A stretch of 38,251 nt of DNA from Pseudaeromonas sp038247115. GTDB lineage: Bacteria; Pseudomonadota; Gammaproteobacteria; Enterobacterales; Aeromonadaceae. The position numbers were made by a program, and so were the translations under genes. The notes beneath the pieces are model-generated. The model did not search any database. It worked only from the letters and a program-made list of their open reading frames with translations, and was not told the DNA's origin. Location of the stretch: the NCBI GenBank assembly GCA_038247115.1, contig JBBRVG010000037.1, forward strand, positions 1 to 38,251. The letters are read 5' to 3'. Positions within the stretch are counted from its first letter, which is position 1. The number at the start of each line of letters is the position of its first letter. Positions 7,999 through 17,051 of this stretch are shown in pieces.

Positions 7999-8024
7999 TA
8001 AAAACCGCACGCCCATGGCGGCGG
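7999..8024 (-). terminator. Rho-independent terminator of trpS
   Basis: On the reverse strand: CCGC, a mismatch, GCC, loop ATG, GGC, GT, GCGG, followed by a T-run. It lies about 50 bases after the trpS stop and just upstream of the Hha-like gene, so that small gene is partly insulated from trpS. Confidence 0.6.
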
Positions 8025-8030
8025 AAGAGA

Positions 8031-8059
8031 GCCCAGCGCCGCAGGTCCGGGCGCTGGGC
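8031..8059. repeat. Perfect 10-bp hairpin downstream of trpS
   Basis: GCCCAGCGCC, a 9-base loop and GGCGCTGGGC pair perfectly. It begins about 12 bases after the trpS stop. There is no T-run, so it probably protects the trpS mRNA end or assists the terminator that follows it. Confidence 0.6.
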
Positions 8060-8071
8060 GAATCAACTCGA

Positions 8072-9076
8072 TTAAACCTTGGGCACGAATCCCACAGCGG
8101 CATACACCTGCTGCAGGGTCTGCTCGGCACGGGCGCGAGCCTTGTCGGCACCACGGCTCAATACCGCGAGCAGGTGGGCCTCATCCGCACGCAGCTCATG
8201 GAAACGCTGCTGCACCGGTTCCAGCAGGGCCACCACTGCATCCGCGGTTTCACCTTTCAAGTGACCATACATCTTGCCGACAAAATGTTGTTCCAGATCG
8301 ACAATCGATTGGCCTGTCGCGCCATGCATCAAGGTCAGCAGATTAGAGACACCGGGTTTCTCGGCAATGTCATAGCGCACCACTGGCGGCTCTTCAGAAT
8401 CGGTCATTGCCCGTTTGATTTTCTTGATAATCGACTTGGGATCTTCTAGTAGGCCGATGATGTTGTTCTGATTGTCATCGGACTTCGACATCTTCTTGGT
8501 CGGCTCTTGCAAGCTCATCACCCGGGCGCCCTGTTCTGGGATGAAAGGCTCCGGCATGGTGAAAATGTCACCATACAAGGTATTGAAACGATAGGCGATG
8601 TCGCGTGTTAACTCCAGATGCTGCTTCTGATCATGACCGACAGGGACCTGATTGGCCTGATACAGCAGAATATCGGCCGCCATCAGCACCGGATAGCCAA
8701 ACAAACCGACGTTGACGTTATTCTCGTACCGTTGGGACTTGTCTTTGAACTGGGTCATGCGGGACAGCTCACCCATCTGGGTATAGCAATTGAGCACCCA
8801 TCCTAACTCCGCATGCTGCGGGACATGGGACTGTAAAAAGACAGTGCTTTTATCCGGATCGATACCGACGGCCAGATACAAGGCTGCGGCATCCAGGCAG
8901 GCTTTGCGCAGCGCCTGAGGATCCTGGCGCACCGTAATGGCATGAAGATCCACGATGCAGTACAGACAGTCATAGTCATCCTGCATGCGCACCCACTGGC
9001 GCAGGGCTCCCATGTAATTACCGATCGTCAATTGCCCGGAAGGCTGGGCACCGCTTAACACAATGGGTTTCTTCAT
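8072..9076 (-). CDS. trpS: Tryptophanyl-tRNA synthetase
   Basis: 334 residues, the standard length for this class I enzyme that charges tRNA-Trp. The HIGH-type signature is in QPSGQLTIGNYMGALRQW near residue 12, and the KMSKS loop appears exactly (PTKKMSKSDDN, near residue 195). The segments CIVDLHAITV and PVGHDQKQHLELTRDIA are also typical. It follows gph by 18 bases, in the trpS-gph-rpe-dam cluster shared by many gammaproteobacteria. Two hairpins follow it. Confidence 0.97.
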   Translation of the reverse strand: MKKPIVLSGAQPSGQLTIGNYMGALRQWVRMQDDYDCLYCIVDLHAITVRQDPQALRKACLDAAALYLAVGIDPDKSTVFLQSHVPQHAELGWVLNCYTQMGELSRMTQFKDKSQRYENNVNVGLFGYPVLMAADILLYQANQVPVGHDQKQHLELTRDIAYRFNTLYGDIFTMPEPFIPEQGARVMSLQEPTKKMSKSDDNQNNIIGLLEDPKSIIKKIKRAMTDSEEPPVVRYDIAEKPGVSNLLTLMHGATGQSIVDLEQHFVGKMYGHLKGETADAVVALLEPVQQRFHELRADEAHLLAVLSRGADKARARAEQTLQQVYAAVGFVPKV

Positions 9077-9094
9077 GAGCTTTTCAATTCCCTG

Positions 9095-9793
9095 TCAATG
9101 CGCCAGCAACAAGTCGCCGAGCTGGCAAAAATGGTCCATGACCCAATCCGGCTCGCTGGCCTCTATGGGTTCACCATGGTTATAACCGTAAGTCAGGCCA
9201 ACAACGGGGATCCCCGCCGCTCGTGCCGCCAGAACATCATTTCTGGAATCACCAATCATCAGACTTCGCGCCGGTAACACCTGCAATTGCTCACACACAT
9301 GCAGCAGCGGGGCTGGATCCGGCTTGCGCTGCGGCAACAGATCGCCGCCAAGCACGCAGTCGAACAGTGAGCTTAACCCCGCCTCAGCCAGCAAAGGCGC
9401 CACAAAGGGATGGGGTTTGTTGGTCACCACCGCCAGACGATAACCGACGGCATGCAGTTGTTGCAGCACAGTTTGAACATCGGGAAACAGCGTAAAATCC
9501 CGATCCAGTCCAGCTAGATAGCGAACATCAAACTCGGCGCGCACCCGGGCCAGCCGCTCGGGGGCTATATCGTTCTGCACCTCGTAAGATTGCACCATGG
9601 CCCGGCGCAGCAGCATATCGGCGCCGTTGCCAATCCACCGCTTTACCTGTTCGAGCGTGGCGCCCGGTAAATCACAGGCTTGCAAGGCGCCATCAACCGC
9701 CAGATGGAGCTGGGGCACGCTGTCAATCAGGGTTCCATCCAGATCGAACAACAACAGATCTATGTTGGAATTCTTGCGGCCGAACTCAGCCAT
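9095..9793 (-). CDS. gph: Phosphoglycolate phosphatase
   Basis: 232 residues of the HAD superfamily. It removes phosphate from 2-phosphoglycolate, which arises from repair of oxidised DNA ends. Motif I is LLFDLDGTLIDS, with the nucleophile aspartate and the acid/base aspartate two residues later. Motif II is the T of VVTNKPH, and motif III/IV is the MIGDSRNDVLAARAAG stretch. I start at ATG 9793 (MAEFGRK), which overlaps the rpe stop by 8 bases; an upstream in-frame start at 9826 would lie inside rpe. The neighbour rpe supports the assignment, as the pair is conserved. Confidence 0.94.
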   Translation of the reverse strand: MAEFGRKNSNIDLLLFDLDGTLIDSVPQLHLAVDGALQACDLPGATLEQVKRWIGNGADMLLRRAMVQSYEVQNDIAPERLARVRAEFDVRYLAGLDRDFTLFPDVQTVLQQLHAVGYRLAVVTNKPHPFVAPLLAEAGLSSLFDCVLGGDLLPQRKPDPAPLLHVCEQLQVLPARSLMIGDSRNDVLAARAAGIPVVGLTYGYNHGEPIEASEPDWVMDHFCQLGDLLLAH

Positions 9794-10460
9794 GGGCTTG
9801 AGCCAGTTCACACCGCATCTGATCAATCACAGCTTTGTAATCGGGCTGGCTGAAAATGGCAGAGCCGGCCACAAACATATCGGCACCCGCCGCTGCAATC
9901 TCGCGGATATTATCCACTTTGACACCACCGTCGATTTCCAGACGGATATCCCGACCACTCTCATCAATCAGACGGCGAACCTGACGCAGCTTATCCAGGG
10001 TACCCGGGATAAAGCTCTGCCCGCCGAACCCCGGATTGACCGACATCAGCAAGATGACATCCAGCTTGTCCAGCACATGATCCAGGTAGTGCAGCGGGGT
10101 CGCCGGGTTAAAAACCAGGCCGGCCTGGCACCCCTGATCCTTGATCAACTGCAGACTGCGATCGACGTGCTCGGAGGTCTCGGGGTGAAAGGTAATTAAG
10201 GAAGCACCCGCCTTGGCAAAATCCGGGATCAGGCGATCCACCGGCTTCACCATCAGATGCACATCGATGGGTGCCTGAATACCGTAATTGCGCAACGCCT
10301 GACAGACCATGGGACCGATAGTCAGATTCGGTACATAGTGATTATCCATCACATCGAAGTGCACCACATCGGCACCGGCCGCCAGGACTCTAGCCACATC
10401 CTCGCCCAGACGAGCAAAGTCGGCCGAGAGAATAGAGGGCGCAATCAAAAAATCTTTCAT
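9786..10460 (-). CDS. rpe: Ribulose-phosphate 3-epimerase
   Basis: 224 residues, a TIM barrel that interconverts ribulose 5-phosphate and xylulose 5-phosphate in the pentose phosphate pathway. The N-terminus FLIAPSILSADFARLGED is the family signature. VHFDVMDNHYVPNLTIG carries metal-binding His and Asp, and IDVHLMV, MSVNPGFGGQSF and LEIDGGV are intact. I start at MKDFLIAPS (10460) because it matches the E. coli length; an upstream ATG would add six residues. It sits between dam and gph and overlaps gph. Confidence 0.97.
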   Translation of the reverse strand: MKDFLIAPSILSADFARLGEDVARVLAAGADVVHFDVMDNHYVPNLTIGPMVCQALRNYGIQAPIDVHLMVKPVDRLIPDFAKAGASLITFHPETSEHVDRSLQLIKDQGCQAGLVFNPATPLHYLDHVLDKLDVILLMSVNPGFGGQSFIPGTLDKLRQVRRLIDESGRDIRLEIDGGVKVDNIREIAAAGADMFVAGSAIFSQPDYKAVIDQMRCELAQAHG

Positions 10461-10539
10461 CGGTTCAATCATCCGCATTGAGAAATAAATCGGCCAAATA
10501 GTACCCCAAGCCGGGAGGTGACTCTAGACCACAAACGGG

Positions 10540-11376
10540 TCACGGCTTATCAAAATCCATACCGGGCAGATAGAGCGCCAGCAGTTCACCGACCTTGTTT
10601 CTATTGCCGGCACTTCGGCTGATGGTGCGCTTGACCTGAATTTCATCCAGTGAAGCCCCCCGGTATAACTCATAAGTCAGTGCCGTCGCATGGTTGCTGA
10701 TCAGCACAGGTACTTGCCGCTCCTGCACCGTATGCCGGGCCAATCGCGCCAGCAACGCCTGATCATCCAGTGAAAAACCCTTTGCCGCATAGGTGGTGAA
10801 GTTGGCGGAGCTGGATAACGGCACATAGGGCGGATCGCAATACACCACATGATCGCTTTCCAAACGCTCGAAGGTACTGGAATAGCATTCGCAAATAAAG
10901 GTCGCGCGTTGGGCCTTCTCGGCGAAAATCCATAGCTCGTCTTCTGGAAAGTAAGGGCGTTTGTACTTGCCGAAGGGAACATTGAAACCGCCTTTTTTGT
11001 TATAGCGGCAGAGACCATTGTAGCCATGGCGATTCAGGTACAAAAACAGCGCGGCTCGCTCTTGCGGCTCCCGACATTGATTAAACGCCAGTCGTAATTC
11101 GAAATAGGCATCCCGCTGATTGTTACTTTCGTTAAATAGCTGACGGGCCTGCTGGATCACGGCATCCGGTTGATATTTGAGCAGGTTATAGAAATCGATC
11201 AGATCCGGATTAATATCCGCCAACAAATAAGCTTCATAATCGGTATTGAGAAAGACCGACCCAGCCCCGACAAAAGGCTCGACCAATACCCGCCCCTGCG
11301 GCAGTCGGGCCGTGATCGCTTCGACCAGGGCATACTTGCCGCCAGCCCACTTGAGAAATGCGCGCGTTTTTTTCAT
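10540..11376 (-). CDS. dam: DNA adenine methylase (GATC-specific)
   Basis: 278 residues. It methylates adenine in GATC, which guides mismatch repair and replication timing. FLKWAGGKYALV is the AdoMet-binding motif near residue 8, VEPFVGAGSVFLNT is motif I, and YCDPPYVPLS near residue 181 holds the catalytic DPPY. The target-recognition region RHGYNGLCRYNKKGGFNVPFG is typical of orphan Dam rather than of a restriction partner, and no restriction enzyme gene is present. A strong terminator separates it from damX, so it should have its own promoter in the 36-87 bases upstream or rely on readthrough. Confidence 0.97.
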   Translation of the reverse strand: MKKTRAFLKWAGGKYALVEAITARLPQGRVLVEPFVGAGSVFLNTDYEAYLLADINPDLIDFYNLLKYQPDAVIQQARQLFNESNNQRDAYFELRLAFNQCREPQERAALFLYLNRHGYNGLCRYNKKGGFNVPFGKYKRPYFPEDELWIFAEKAQRATFICECYSSTFERLESDHVVYCDPPYVPLSSSANFTTYAAKGFSLDDQALLARLARHTVQERQVPVLISNHATALTYELYRGASLDEIQVKRTISRSAGNRNKVGELLALYLPGMDFDKP

Positions 11377-11411
11377 CGATGCGTTGTCATGCTGAAGCGG
11401 CCACTCGCCAC

Positions 11412-11436
11412 AAAAAGGGGGCGCATTGTAGCCCCC
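11412..11436 (-). terminator. Rho-independent terminator of damX
   Basis: On the reverse strand GGGGGC, an 8-base loop, GCCCCC and then TTTTT. It lies 27 bases after the damX stop and 36 bases before the dam start, so it ends or attenuates the aroK-aroB-damX transcript ahead of dam. Confidence 0.85.
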
Positions 11437-11462
11437 TCACGAAGTTGATACCACGGTTGTGG

Positions 11463-13028
11463 TTATTTCATCTCTTTTTGCACCTGGCCAAAGGACTTGG
11501 GCCAAGGTTGGCTCTGCCGCAAGGCCGCCGGCATGGCATTGATCGCGGCCTTGGCTTGCTTGGCCGAGGCATATTCCCCCTGGATCAGGACATACCAGGG
11601 CTTGCCCAGATATTCCGTCTGATAAATCCAGTAGCGACCGGTCAACCTCTGCTTTTTGGCGTAGCTCAGCAAGGGGGTGACTTCGCCAGATGCGGACAAT
11701 TGCACCGTATAGCTGCGCAGCGATTTTTGCTTCAGCTCACTATTACTCCCCAGTATCGCCTTGCCACTGACCGCAGGCACTTTCACCGCTGGAGTCTTCT
11801 TCACGGTCGGTGCTGCAGCCTTAGTCTCGGTAGGAACACTTGCCGAAGCCTGCGAGCCTACAGCACCACTCACCACTTGCGCTTGACCGGCAGTGAGCTC
11901 GGCCACCAGCGGTTGCATCTGGGATAGCGAGGTCACAGCCCCTGAGGTGGCACCGGTTGCGCTAGCGGCCGATGTGGTGGCTGTTGCCGCAGAAACCGGC
12001 TTATTGCCTTGCTGGTTGGCCATAATCTCTTTGACCACAGTATCCGCAATCACCACCCGACGTTTATCGGCTGGCAACTGCTCATCCAGATCCAGTTGTG
12101 TTGCCGCATCGCCCGGCAAGGAGGCTTTATCTTCCGTCACCTGCACGCTTTGTGCGGCGGAAATGACGGTCGTCGCAGCGGCGGCGGAAGGGGTCGTATT
12201 GCTGACATCAGCACCGACGGCATTTGCCGGATCCTGACTCTCCTCCAGCAAAGGCGGAATAACCCAGCTCAGCAGCAACACCAGTGCCGCCACTATCCCC
12301 AAGGTTGCCAGTACCTTGTTGGTTGGCAAGGCAGGTCTTTTCAGTATGCTTTTCTTGCTCATGATACTCTCCGCGAGCGCAACAATTTGACCAGGATTAC
12401 CAGCACACTGCCGCAACTTGTCGGCCAAAGCGGCTGGATTGGGCAGTAAGGCATAATAACCCGCACGACGTAGGCAATACTCCAGCAATGCCATCTGCTC
12501 ATCGGTCGGCAAGGGCTCGATATCAAGTTCCAAGGCCGGCCCCGCATGCGCATCCAGTCGCCGCACATTCCGCTCACACCAAGCAGCTTGCCCACAGAGT
12601 AACACACTGATTTTATGTGGCTGAGGCAAGGCTGCATTAATGGAATACAGGTCCCAAAGCTCGGAAACCAGGTCATCAGGGGCCATATCGGCATCGTCAA
12701 CCACCAACAGCAAAGCACTTGGTGTTCTTCCCAGCAGCCGCAATAAGGAATCGGCACAGGGATCTTCCGGGTTGAACACCGACATCGGCACCAGTTGAGA
12801 AATCAGTGATTCTCGCAATCGGCTCAAAGATGGAGCTGAATGACAACTGAGGTAAGCGACTCGCCAGGATGACTCAAACATCGAGAGCAGTTGCTCGCAC
12901 AGTAATGTACGCCCACTGCCCACAGAGCCGGATAAAAAGATGAACGGAGAGGAAATCGCCAGTAAATGATGCAACCTCTGCCGAAGTTGGGTTTGACTGG
13001 CCAATGCTGGCAGTTGTTGAGGGGTCAC
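11463..13028 (-). CDS. damX: DamX-type septal protein with AAA-like and SPOR domains
   Basis: 521 residues. An N-terminal ATPase-like domain holds a P-loop-type FLSGSVGSGRTLL near residue 34 and LLVVDDADM as a Walker B. One membrane segment, VLATLGIVAALVLLLSWVI, is near residue 245. A long Ala/Thr/Val-rich linker follows, then a C-terminal SPOR domain (YTVQLSASGEVTPLLSYAKK to the end) that binds stripped septal peptidoglycan. The start is GTG, overlapping the aroB stop (GTGA), which gives translational coupling. Order aroK-aroB-damX-dam is conserved in gammaproteobacteria. DamX contributes to cell division and bile tolerance in E. coli. Confidence 0.92.
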   Translation of the reverse strand: MTPQQLPALASQTQLRQRLHHLLAISSPFIFLSGSVGSGRTLLCEQLLSMFESSWRVAYLSCHSAPSLSRLRESLISQLVPMSVFNPEDPCADSLLRLLGRTPSALLLVVDDADMAPDDLVSELWDLYSINAALPQPHKISVLLCGQAAWCERNVRRLDAHAGPALELDIEPLPTDEQMALLEYCLRRAGYYALLPNPAALADKLRQCAGNPGQIVALAESIMSKKSILKRPALPTNKVLATLGIVAALVLLLSWVIPPLLEESQDPANAVGADVSNTTPSAAAATTVISAAQSVQVTEDKASLPGDAATQLDLDEQLPADKRRVVIADTVVKEIMANQQGNKPVSAATATTSAASATGATSGAVTSLSQMQPLVAELTAGQAQVVSGAVGSQASASVPTETKAAAPTVKKTPAVKVPAVSGKAILGSNSELKQKSLRSYTVQLSASGEVTPLLSYAKKQRLTGRYWIYQTEYLGKPWYVLIQGEYASAKQAKAAINAMPAALRQSQPWPKSFGQVQKEMK

Positions 13029-14107
13029 ATCCGGCTATCCGCTTCAATGACCGACTGCAGGACTGTTTCCGATACGTCGGAGAACAGATCGGCCTGACCA
13101 ATATTGGTTGGCAGGATCAATCGCAGCTTCCCCGCCAGAACCTTTTTATCGCGCATCATATGGCGCATAAACACCGGGAAATCCATATCCGCAGGTGCGG
13201 ACAAGGGTAACTCGGCAGCCAGTAACAAGGCACCAATACGTGCTACCTGAGCTTGATTCAAAAGACCGAGCTGCAATGCCGTCTGGGCCGCCAGTACTGT
13301 CCCTGCCGCCACGGCTTCACCGTGCAACCAGTTACCATACCCCTGTTCAGACTCGATGGCATGACCAAAGGTATGTCCCAGATTGAGCAGGGCGCGAACA
13401 CCGTTTTCCGTCTCATCTTGCGAAACAACATCCGCCTTGATGCTGCAACAACGTAAAATTGCCTGGATCAGTAGCGAGGTATCCAGTGCTAACAAACCGG
13501 AGATGTTGCGCTCCAGCCAAGCAAAAAACTCGGCATCCCAGATGATGCCGTATTTAATGACCTCAGCCAGACCAGCCGAAAGTTCACGCCGGGGTAAGGT
13601 TACCAAACAATCTGTGTCAATAATGACCGCTTTGGGTTGATAGAAAGCACCTATCATATTTTTGCCCAGCGGATGATTGACGCCTGTCTTGCCTCCCACT
13701 GAGGAGTCCACCTGAGACAGCAAGGTGGTCGGAATTTGAATAAACGCCACACCACGCTGATAACTAGCAGCGGCGAAACCGGCCAAATCACCGATGACAC
13801 CGCCCCCCAGAGCAATGACAGTGCTATCTCGCCCATGCCCGCCCTCGAGCAAAGCCGTCATAATCCGGCCGAAACTGTCTAGCGTCTTGTAAACTTCGCC
13901 GTCCGGCAGAATACAAGCATCCAGTTGATAACCATCCAGAGTCTGTTGCAGACGCTCTAGATAGAGGGGGGCCACCGTCTCGTTAGTGACTATCATCACC
14001 CGACGACCACGAATAGCCTGGGTGAACAAATCACGCTGGGCCAGCAAACCAGAACCTATCGAAATTGGATAGCTTCTGTCCGCAAGTTCAACATTCAACC
14101 GTTCCAT
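13025..14107 (-). CDS. aroB: 3-dehydroquinate synthase
   Basis: 360 residues, the normal length. It is the second step of the shikimate pathway and turns DAHP into 3-dehydroquinate using NAD and zinc. Seen are ALGGGVIGDLAGFAAASYQRG (NAD binding), IPTTLLSQVDSSVGGKTGVNH, and the metal ligands in AEVIKYG, NLGHTFGHAIE and HGEAVA. A strong ribosome site (GAGGTAGGGG) precedes the ATG. It is 23 bases after aroK and overlaps damX. Confidence 0.97.
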   Translation of the reverse strand: MERLNVELADRSYPISIGSGLLAQRDLFTQAIRGRRVMIVTNETVAPLYLERLQQTLDGYQLDACILPDGEVYKTLDSFGRIMTALLEGGHGRDSTVIALGGGVIGDLAGFAAASYQRGVAFIQIPTTLLSQVDSSVGGKTGVNHPLGKNMIGAFYQPKAVIIDTDCLVTLPRRELSAGLAEVIKYGIIWDAEFFAWLERNISGLLALDTSLLIQAILRCCSIKADVVSQDETENGVRALLNLGHTFGHAIESEQGYGNWLHGEAVAAGTVLAAQTALQLGLLNQAQVARIGALLLAAELPLSAPADMDFPVFMRHMMRDKKVLAGKLRLILPTNIGQADLFSDVSETVLQSVIEADSRM

Positions 14108-14130
14108 GGCACCCCTACCTCAACTAAAAA

Positions 14131-14649
14131 TTACAGCCCCAGCAACTGAGCAATCTGGTTGGCCACCAGCTTGGCACTCTGTTCATCGGTTCGCACCACA
14201 TAATCAGCAACTTCCTGATAGAGCGGTTCACGCTCACCAGCCAAGCGCAGTAGTACATCCCGAGCATCTTCTTCAGTCTGTAGCAAGGGCCGACGTTTAT
14301 CGCGTTGAGTACGAGCAAACTGCTTCTCAATCGGTGTTTCGAGGTAAACCACAATCCCTCGGGCCGAGAGGCGATTCCGCGTTTGCGCACTCTTGACTGC
14401 GCCACCACCGGTCGCCAGGACTATGCCCTGCATCTCGGTCAAATCACCAATGACCTGTTCTTCTCGCGTGCGGAATCCTTCTTCGCCTTCGACATCGAAG
14501 ACCCAAGCTATGTCGGCACCGGTACGACGCTCAATCTCCACATCAGAGTCATAAAACTCCATATGCAGTTGATCCGCCAGATGTTTACCAATAGTGCTTT
14601 TACCTGCCCCCATGGGGCCCACAAGGAAAATGTTGCGTTTTTCAGCCAT
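14131..14649 (-). CDS. aroK: Shikimate kinase I
   Basis: 172 residues, very close to E. coli AroK along its whole length. It phosphorylates shikimate with ATP. NIFLVGPMGAGKSTIG holds the Walker A loop, YDSDVEIERRTGADIAWVF the shikimate-binding Asp, and LATGGGAV the substrate-binding Gly cluster. RDKRRPLL is the lid arginine region. The start MAEKRNIF was chosen to match the family; an ATG four codons earlier is also in frame. It is the first gene of aroK-aroB-damX. Confidence 0.97.
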   Translation of the reverse strand: MAEKRNIFLVGPMGAGKSTIGKHLADQLHMEFYDSDVEIERRTGADIAWVFDVEGEEGFRTREEQVIGDLTEMQGIVLATGGGAVKSAQTRNRLSARGIVVYLETPIEKQFARTQRDKRRPLLQTEEDARDVLLRLAGEREPLYQEVADYVVRTDEQSAKLVANQIAQLLGL

Positions 14650-14737
14650 TTTATTCGTCAATAGTCAAAACAAACCTGCCCGCAATAGTGGCGGGAACCC
14701 AGGACAAAAATCCCTAACGTTCGAAACTGGACGGGGA

Positions 14738-14766
14738 ATTATGCAGCAGCCTCCAGATGATGGCAA
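14738..14766 (-). promoter_or_regulatory. Candidate sigma-70 promoter of the aroK-aroB-damX operon
   Basis: On the reverse strand TTGCCA (-35, 14766-14761), exactly 17 bases, then CATAAT (-10, 14743-14738): each hexamer matches the consensus at five of six positions, with TG just before the -10. Transcription would start near 14731, giving a leader of about 80 bases. Confidence 0.65.
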
Positions 14767-14783
14767 CCGCACAGACCAGAACA

Positions 14784-14797
14784 GGGCAAATTTGCCC
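14784..14797. promoter_or_regulatory. Perfect 14-bp palindrome upstream of the aroK promoter
   Basis: GGGCAAATTTGCCC is perfectly symmetric and lies 18 bases upstream of the predicted aroK -35. It is well placed for a dimeric activator or repressor. I do not recognise the regulator. Confidence 0.4.
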
Positions 14798-14812
14798 GCT
14801 GCCGTCGCCGAT

Positions 14813-14838
14813 TGGAGTCCTGTTGCAAACAGACTCCA
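14813..14838. repeat. Hairpin between pilQ and aroK
   Basis: TGGAGTC, one unpaired base, TGTT, a 3-base loop, AACA, GACTCCA: an 11-bp stem with a single bulge. It lies between the pilQ terminator and the aroK promoter with no T-run, and its function is unknown. Confidence 0.5.
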
Positions 14839-14854
14839 GAATAGCTGCCGGAAT

Positions 14855-14883
14855 AAAAAAAACCCGGCTCTACGCCGGGTTTT
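14855..14883 (-). terminator. Rho-independent terminator of pilMNOPQ
   Basis: On the reverse strand AACCCGGC, a 5-base loop, GCCGGGTT and a T-run of six or more. It lies 20 bases after the pilQ stop and ends the pilus operon. Confidence 0.9.
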
Positions 14884-14902
14884 ATGGGAGCAAAGCCCGT
14901 GA

Positions 14903-17029
14903 TTAGATGGACTCAACCACTATCTTAGGTGTTACAAAGATCAGCAATTCACGCTTGCTATTCGACTCGCTGGAACTCCGGAACAAGACGCCAACCCCTG
15001 GGATGTCGCCCAGTACCGGAACCTTGGTGACATCTTTCTTGATGGTCTGTTGATAGATACCACCAAGAACCAGAGTCTCACCATTGTCGACCAGAACCTG
15101 GGTGCTGATCTGCTGGGTATTAATCGCGGTACCAGTACCGGTACCGGTTTTAACTTCTTTACCCAGCGTATCTTGGGTGACAGTCAAATCGAGAATCACG
15201 CGATTATCCGGAGTGATATGCGGTGTCACCTTGAGACTCAGAACCGCCTTCTTCCATTCAACGGTCGTAGCACCACTGGAACTGGAGGTGTTACTCGGAA
15301 ACTCGGTCCCCTGCTCGATGATCGCCTCTTTCTGATTTGCCGTGGTGACCCGCGGACTGGCAATAATCTCGGCCTTGTTTTCCGTCTCCAGTGCGCTCAA
15401 TTCCAAATCAAGCAAGGTACCATCCGCCAGCTTGGCCACCTGGAAGGCGATACTGCCCGCGGCATTGGCTACCGGCAAGTTCACATTCAAACGGTCACTG
15501 ACATTATCGCCCGTTGGAACAGTACCACCAGCCACGGAGTCATTACCTTCTATGGAGCCCGAAATGGAACCGTTCTCTTCAGCCTTGGTGACACCCCAAC
15601 GCACGCCAAGCTGTTCATCCACACCATCATCGATAGTGACCATGCGGGCTTCAATGACCACTTGTTTTACGGCTATATCTAGAACCTGCAACATCTTCTT
15701 GATGTGATCAATGACCTCGGCAGTGTCTTTCACCAACAGGGTATTAGTCCGATCATCGACACTGACGGCTCCGCGCGTCGATAAGAGCCGAGTCTTATCT
15801 GTCGACAGTAAGGCGGCGATTTCCCCCGCCTTGGCATAATTGATCTGAATATATTCAGTCACCAGGGGTGCCAGCTCAGCCACCTGATTTTTACTCTCGA
15901 GAACTTGTTTCTCACGCTCTGCAATTTCTTTAGCCGGTGCGACCAGCAGAATATTGCCATCCAGTCGCTTATCCAGTCCCTTCACTTTCAGAACGGTATC
16001 CAGCGCCTGTTCCCATGGCACTCCGTCTAGACGCAGGGTAATATTCCCGGCCACCGAATCCGTCGTCACCAAGTTGAAGTTATTGAAATCGGCGATCAAC
16101 TGCAAGACAGTCCGGATAGGAACATCCTGAAAATTCAGGGAAATCGGTTTACCCTGATACTTGACTGTGCCAGCATCCTTTTTAGCCGTAGTGGCTACTT
16201 TTTTAGCGGCCACCTCGACAATAAACAGATTCTGCGCTTGATCATATCGGTAATCAAAACCACCGCTAATCGACAAATCCAGAACAATATCATTGCCCTG
16301 TTTGGATACATCAACCTTGCCAACCGGAGTGGCAAAATCAGTCACATCCATCAATGCAATCAATTCATCGGCAACAGCTGTTGCATGGAATTTGGCAATC
16401 ACATGGTTGCCACGATTGGTAATATCCACAGCGGCCGAAGAGTTATCCAGACCCACCAATAATTGTCCTTGCCCATCCTTACCACGACGGAAATCGATGC
16501 TCTTGATCCGGTTGATCGTCGATGCACTGGTGGGCGAACTCTTAGCCGATGCCGCAACGGCTGTTGATGGTGTCACCGCCGCAACAGTACTAGCCACGGC
16601 AGCTGTCGCTGCAGCTTGAGTAGCAGGAGCCGTTGGCTCCGCCTGCCCCAATGTCACCAGCAACGAATTCCCACTCTGGTTGATTTGATAAGGCATGAGT
16701 TGCTTCAAATCGACCAAGACATCCAATCCAGTACCATTCGCTACCACATCGATTTTCTGGACGCCTTTACGTTCAACGGGTATCTGATTCATCACCAAAG
16801 CGGAACTGGAATCAGCCACCTGCAATACCAGTTGATTCGGTTGATACTTTAACCGGTCGACAAAAGAGGACACGGGTTGGTCAAAGTTCAGTTCAAGTTG
16901 TAACTGACCAGCCATCAGAGGATTGACCTTTATTTGCTCAAGCCGGGAAGCAGCTTCAGCAGGCAACCAAATGCCAGCTAATACAGCCAGCATGACAAAT
17001 TGTCCGATCCTTGATTTTTGTTGATTCAT
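14903..17029 (-). CDS. pilQ: Type IV pilus outer membrane secretin
   Basis: 708 residues. It forms the outer membrane ring through which the pilus is pushed. A signal peptide ends at about AEAA (residue 27). Two AMIN domains (about 30-110 and 175-275) bind peptidoglycan and are split by an Ala/Thr-rich linker. An STN/N0 domain follows (ISLNFQDVPIRTVLQLIADF, about 300), then an N1 domain (YIQINYAKAGEIAALLS), and the secretin barrel from about 450, with VVIEARMVTIDD, the VPVLGDIPGVGVLF lip motif and LLIFVTPKIV. It is the last gene of pilMNOPQ. Confidence 0.96.
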   Translation of the reverse strand: MNQQKSRIGQFVMLAVLAGIWLPAEAASRLEQIKVNPLMAGQLQLELNFDQPVSSFVDRLKYQPNQLVLQVADSSSALVMNQIPVERKGVQKIDVVANGTGLDVLVDLKQLMPYQINQSGNSLLVTLGQAEPTAPATQAAATAAVASTVAAVTPSTAVAASAKSSPTSASTINRIKSIDFRRGKDGQGQLLVGLDNSSAAVDITNRGNHVIAKFHATAVADELIALMDVTDFATPVGKVDVSKQGNDIVLDLSISGGFDYRYDQAQNLFIVEVAAKKVATTAKKDAGTVKYQGKPISLNFQDVPIRTVLQLIADFNNFNLVTTDSVAGNITLRLDGVPWEQALDTVLKVKGLDKRLDGNILLVAPAKEIAEREKQVLESKNQVAELAPLVTEYIQINYAKAGEIAALLSTDKTRLLSTRGAVSVDDRTNTLLVKDTAEVIDHIKKMLQVLDIAVKQVVIEARMVTIDDGVDEQLGVRWGVTKAEENGSISGSIEGNDSVAGGTVPTGDNVSDRLNVNLPVANAAGSIAFQVAKLADGTLLDLELSALETENKAEIIASPRVTTANQKEAIIEQGTEFPSNTSSSSGATTVEWKKAVLSLKVTPHITPDNRVILDLTVTQDTLGKEVKTGTGTGTAINTQQISTQVLVDNGETLVLGGIYQQTIKKDVTKVPVLGDIPGVGVLFRSSSESNSKRELLIFVTPKIVVESI

Positions 17030-17051
17030 AATCCTTTCCTGCCTGCGCGAC

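Noticed and set aside
7977..8066. Longer start for the Hha-like gene
   Set aside because: The added 30 residues would be translated through the trpS hairpins and are Pro/Gly-rich, unlike the family.
14677..14693. Small stem CCCGC/GCGGG in the aroK leader
   Set aside because: Only 5 bp with a 7-base loop; expected by chance in GC-rich DNA.
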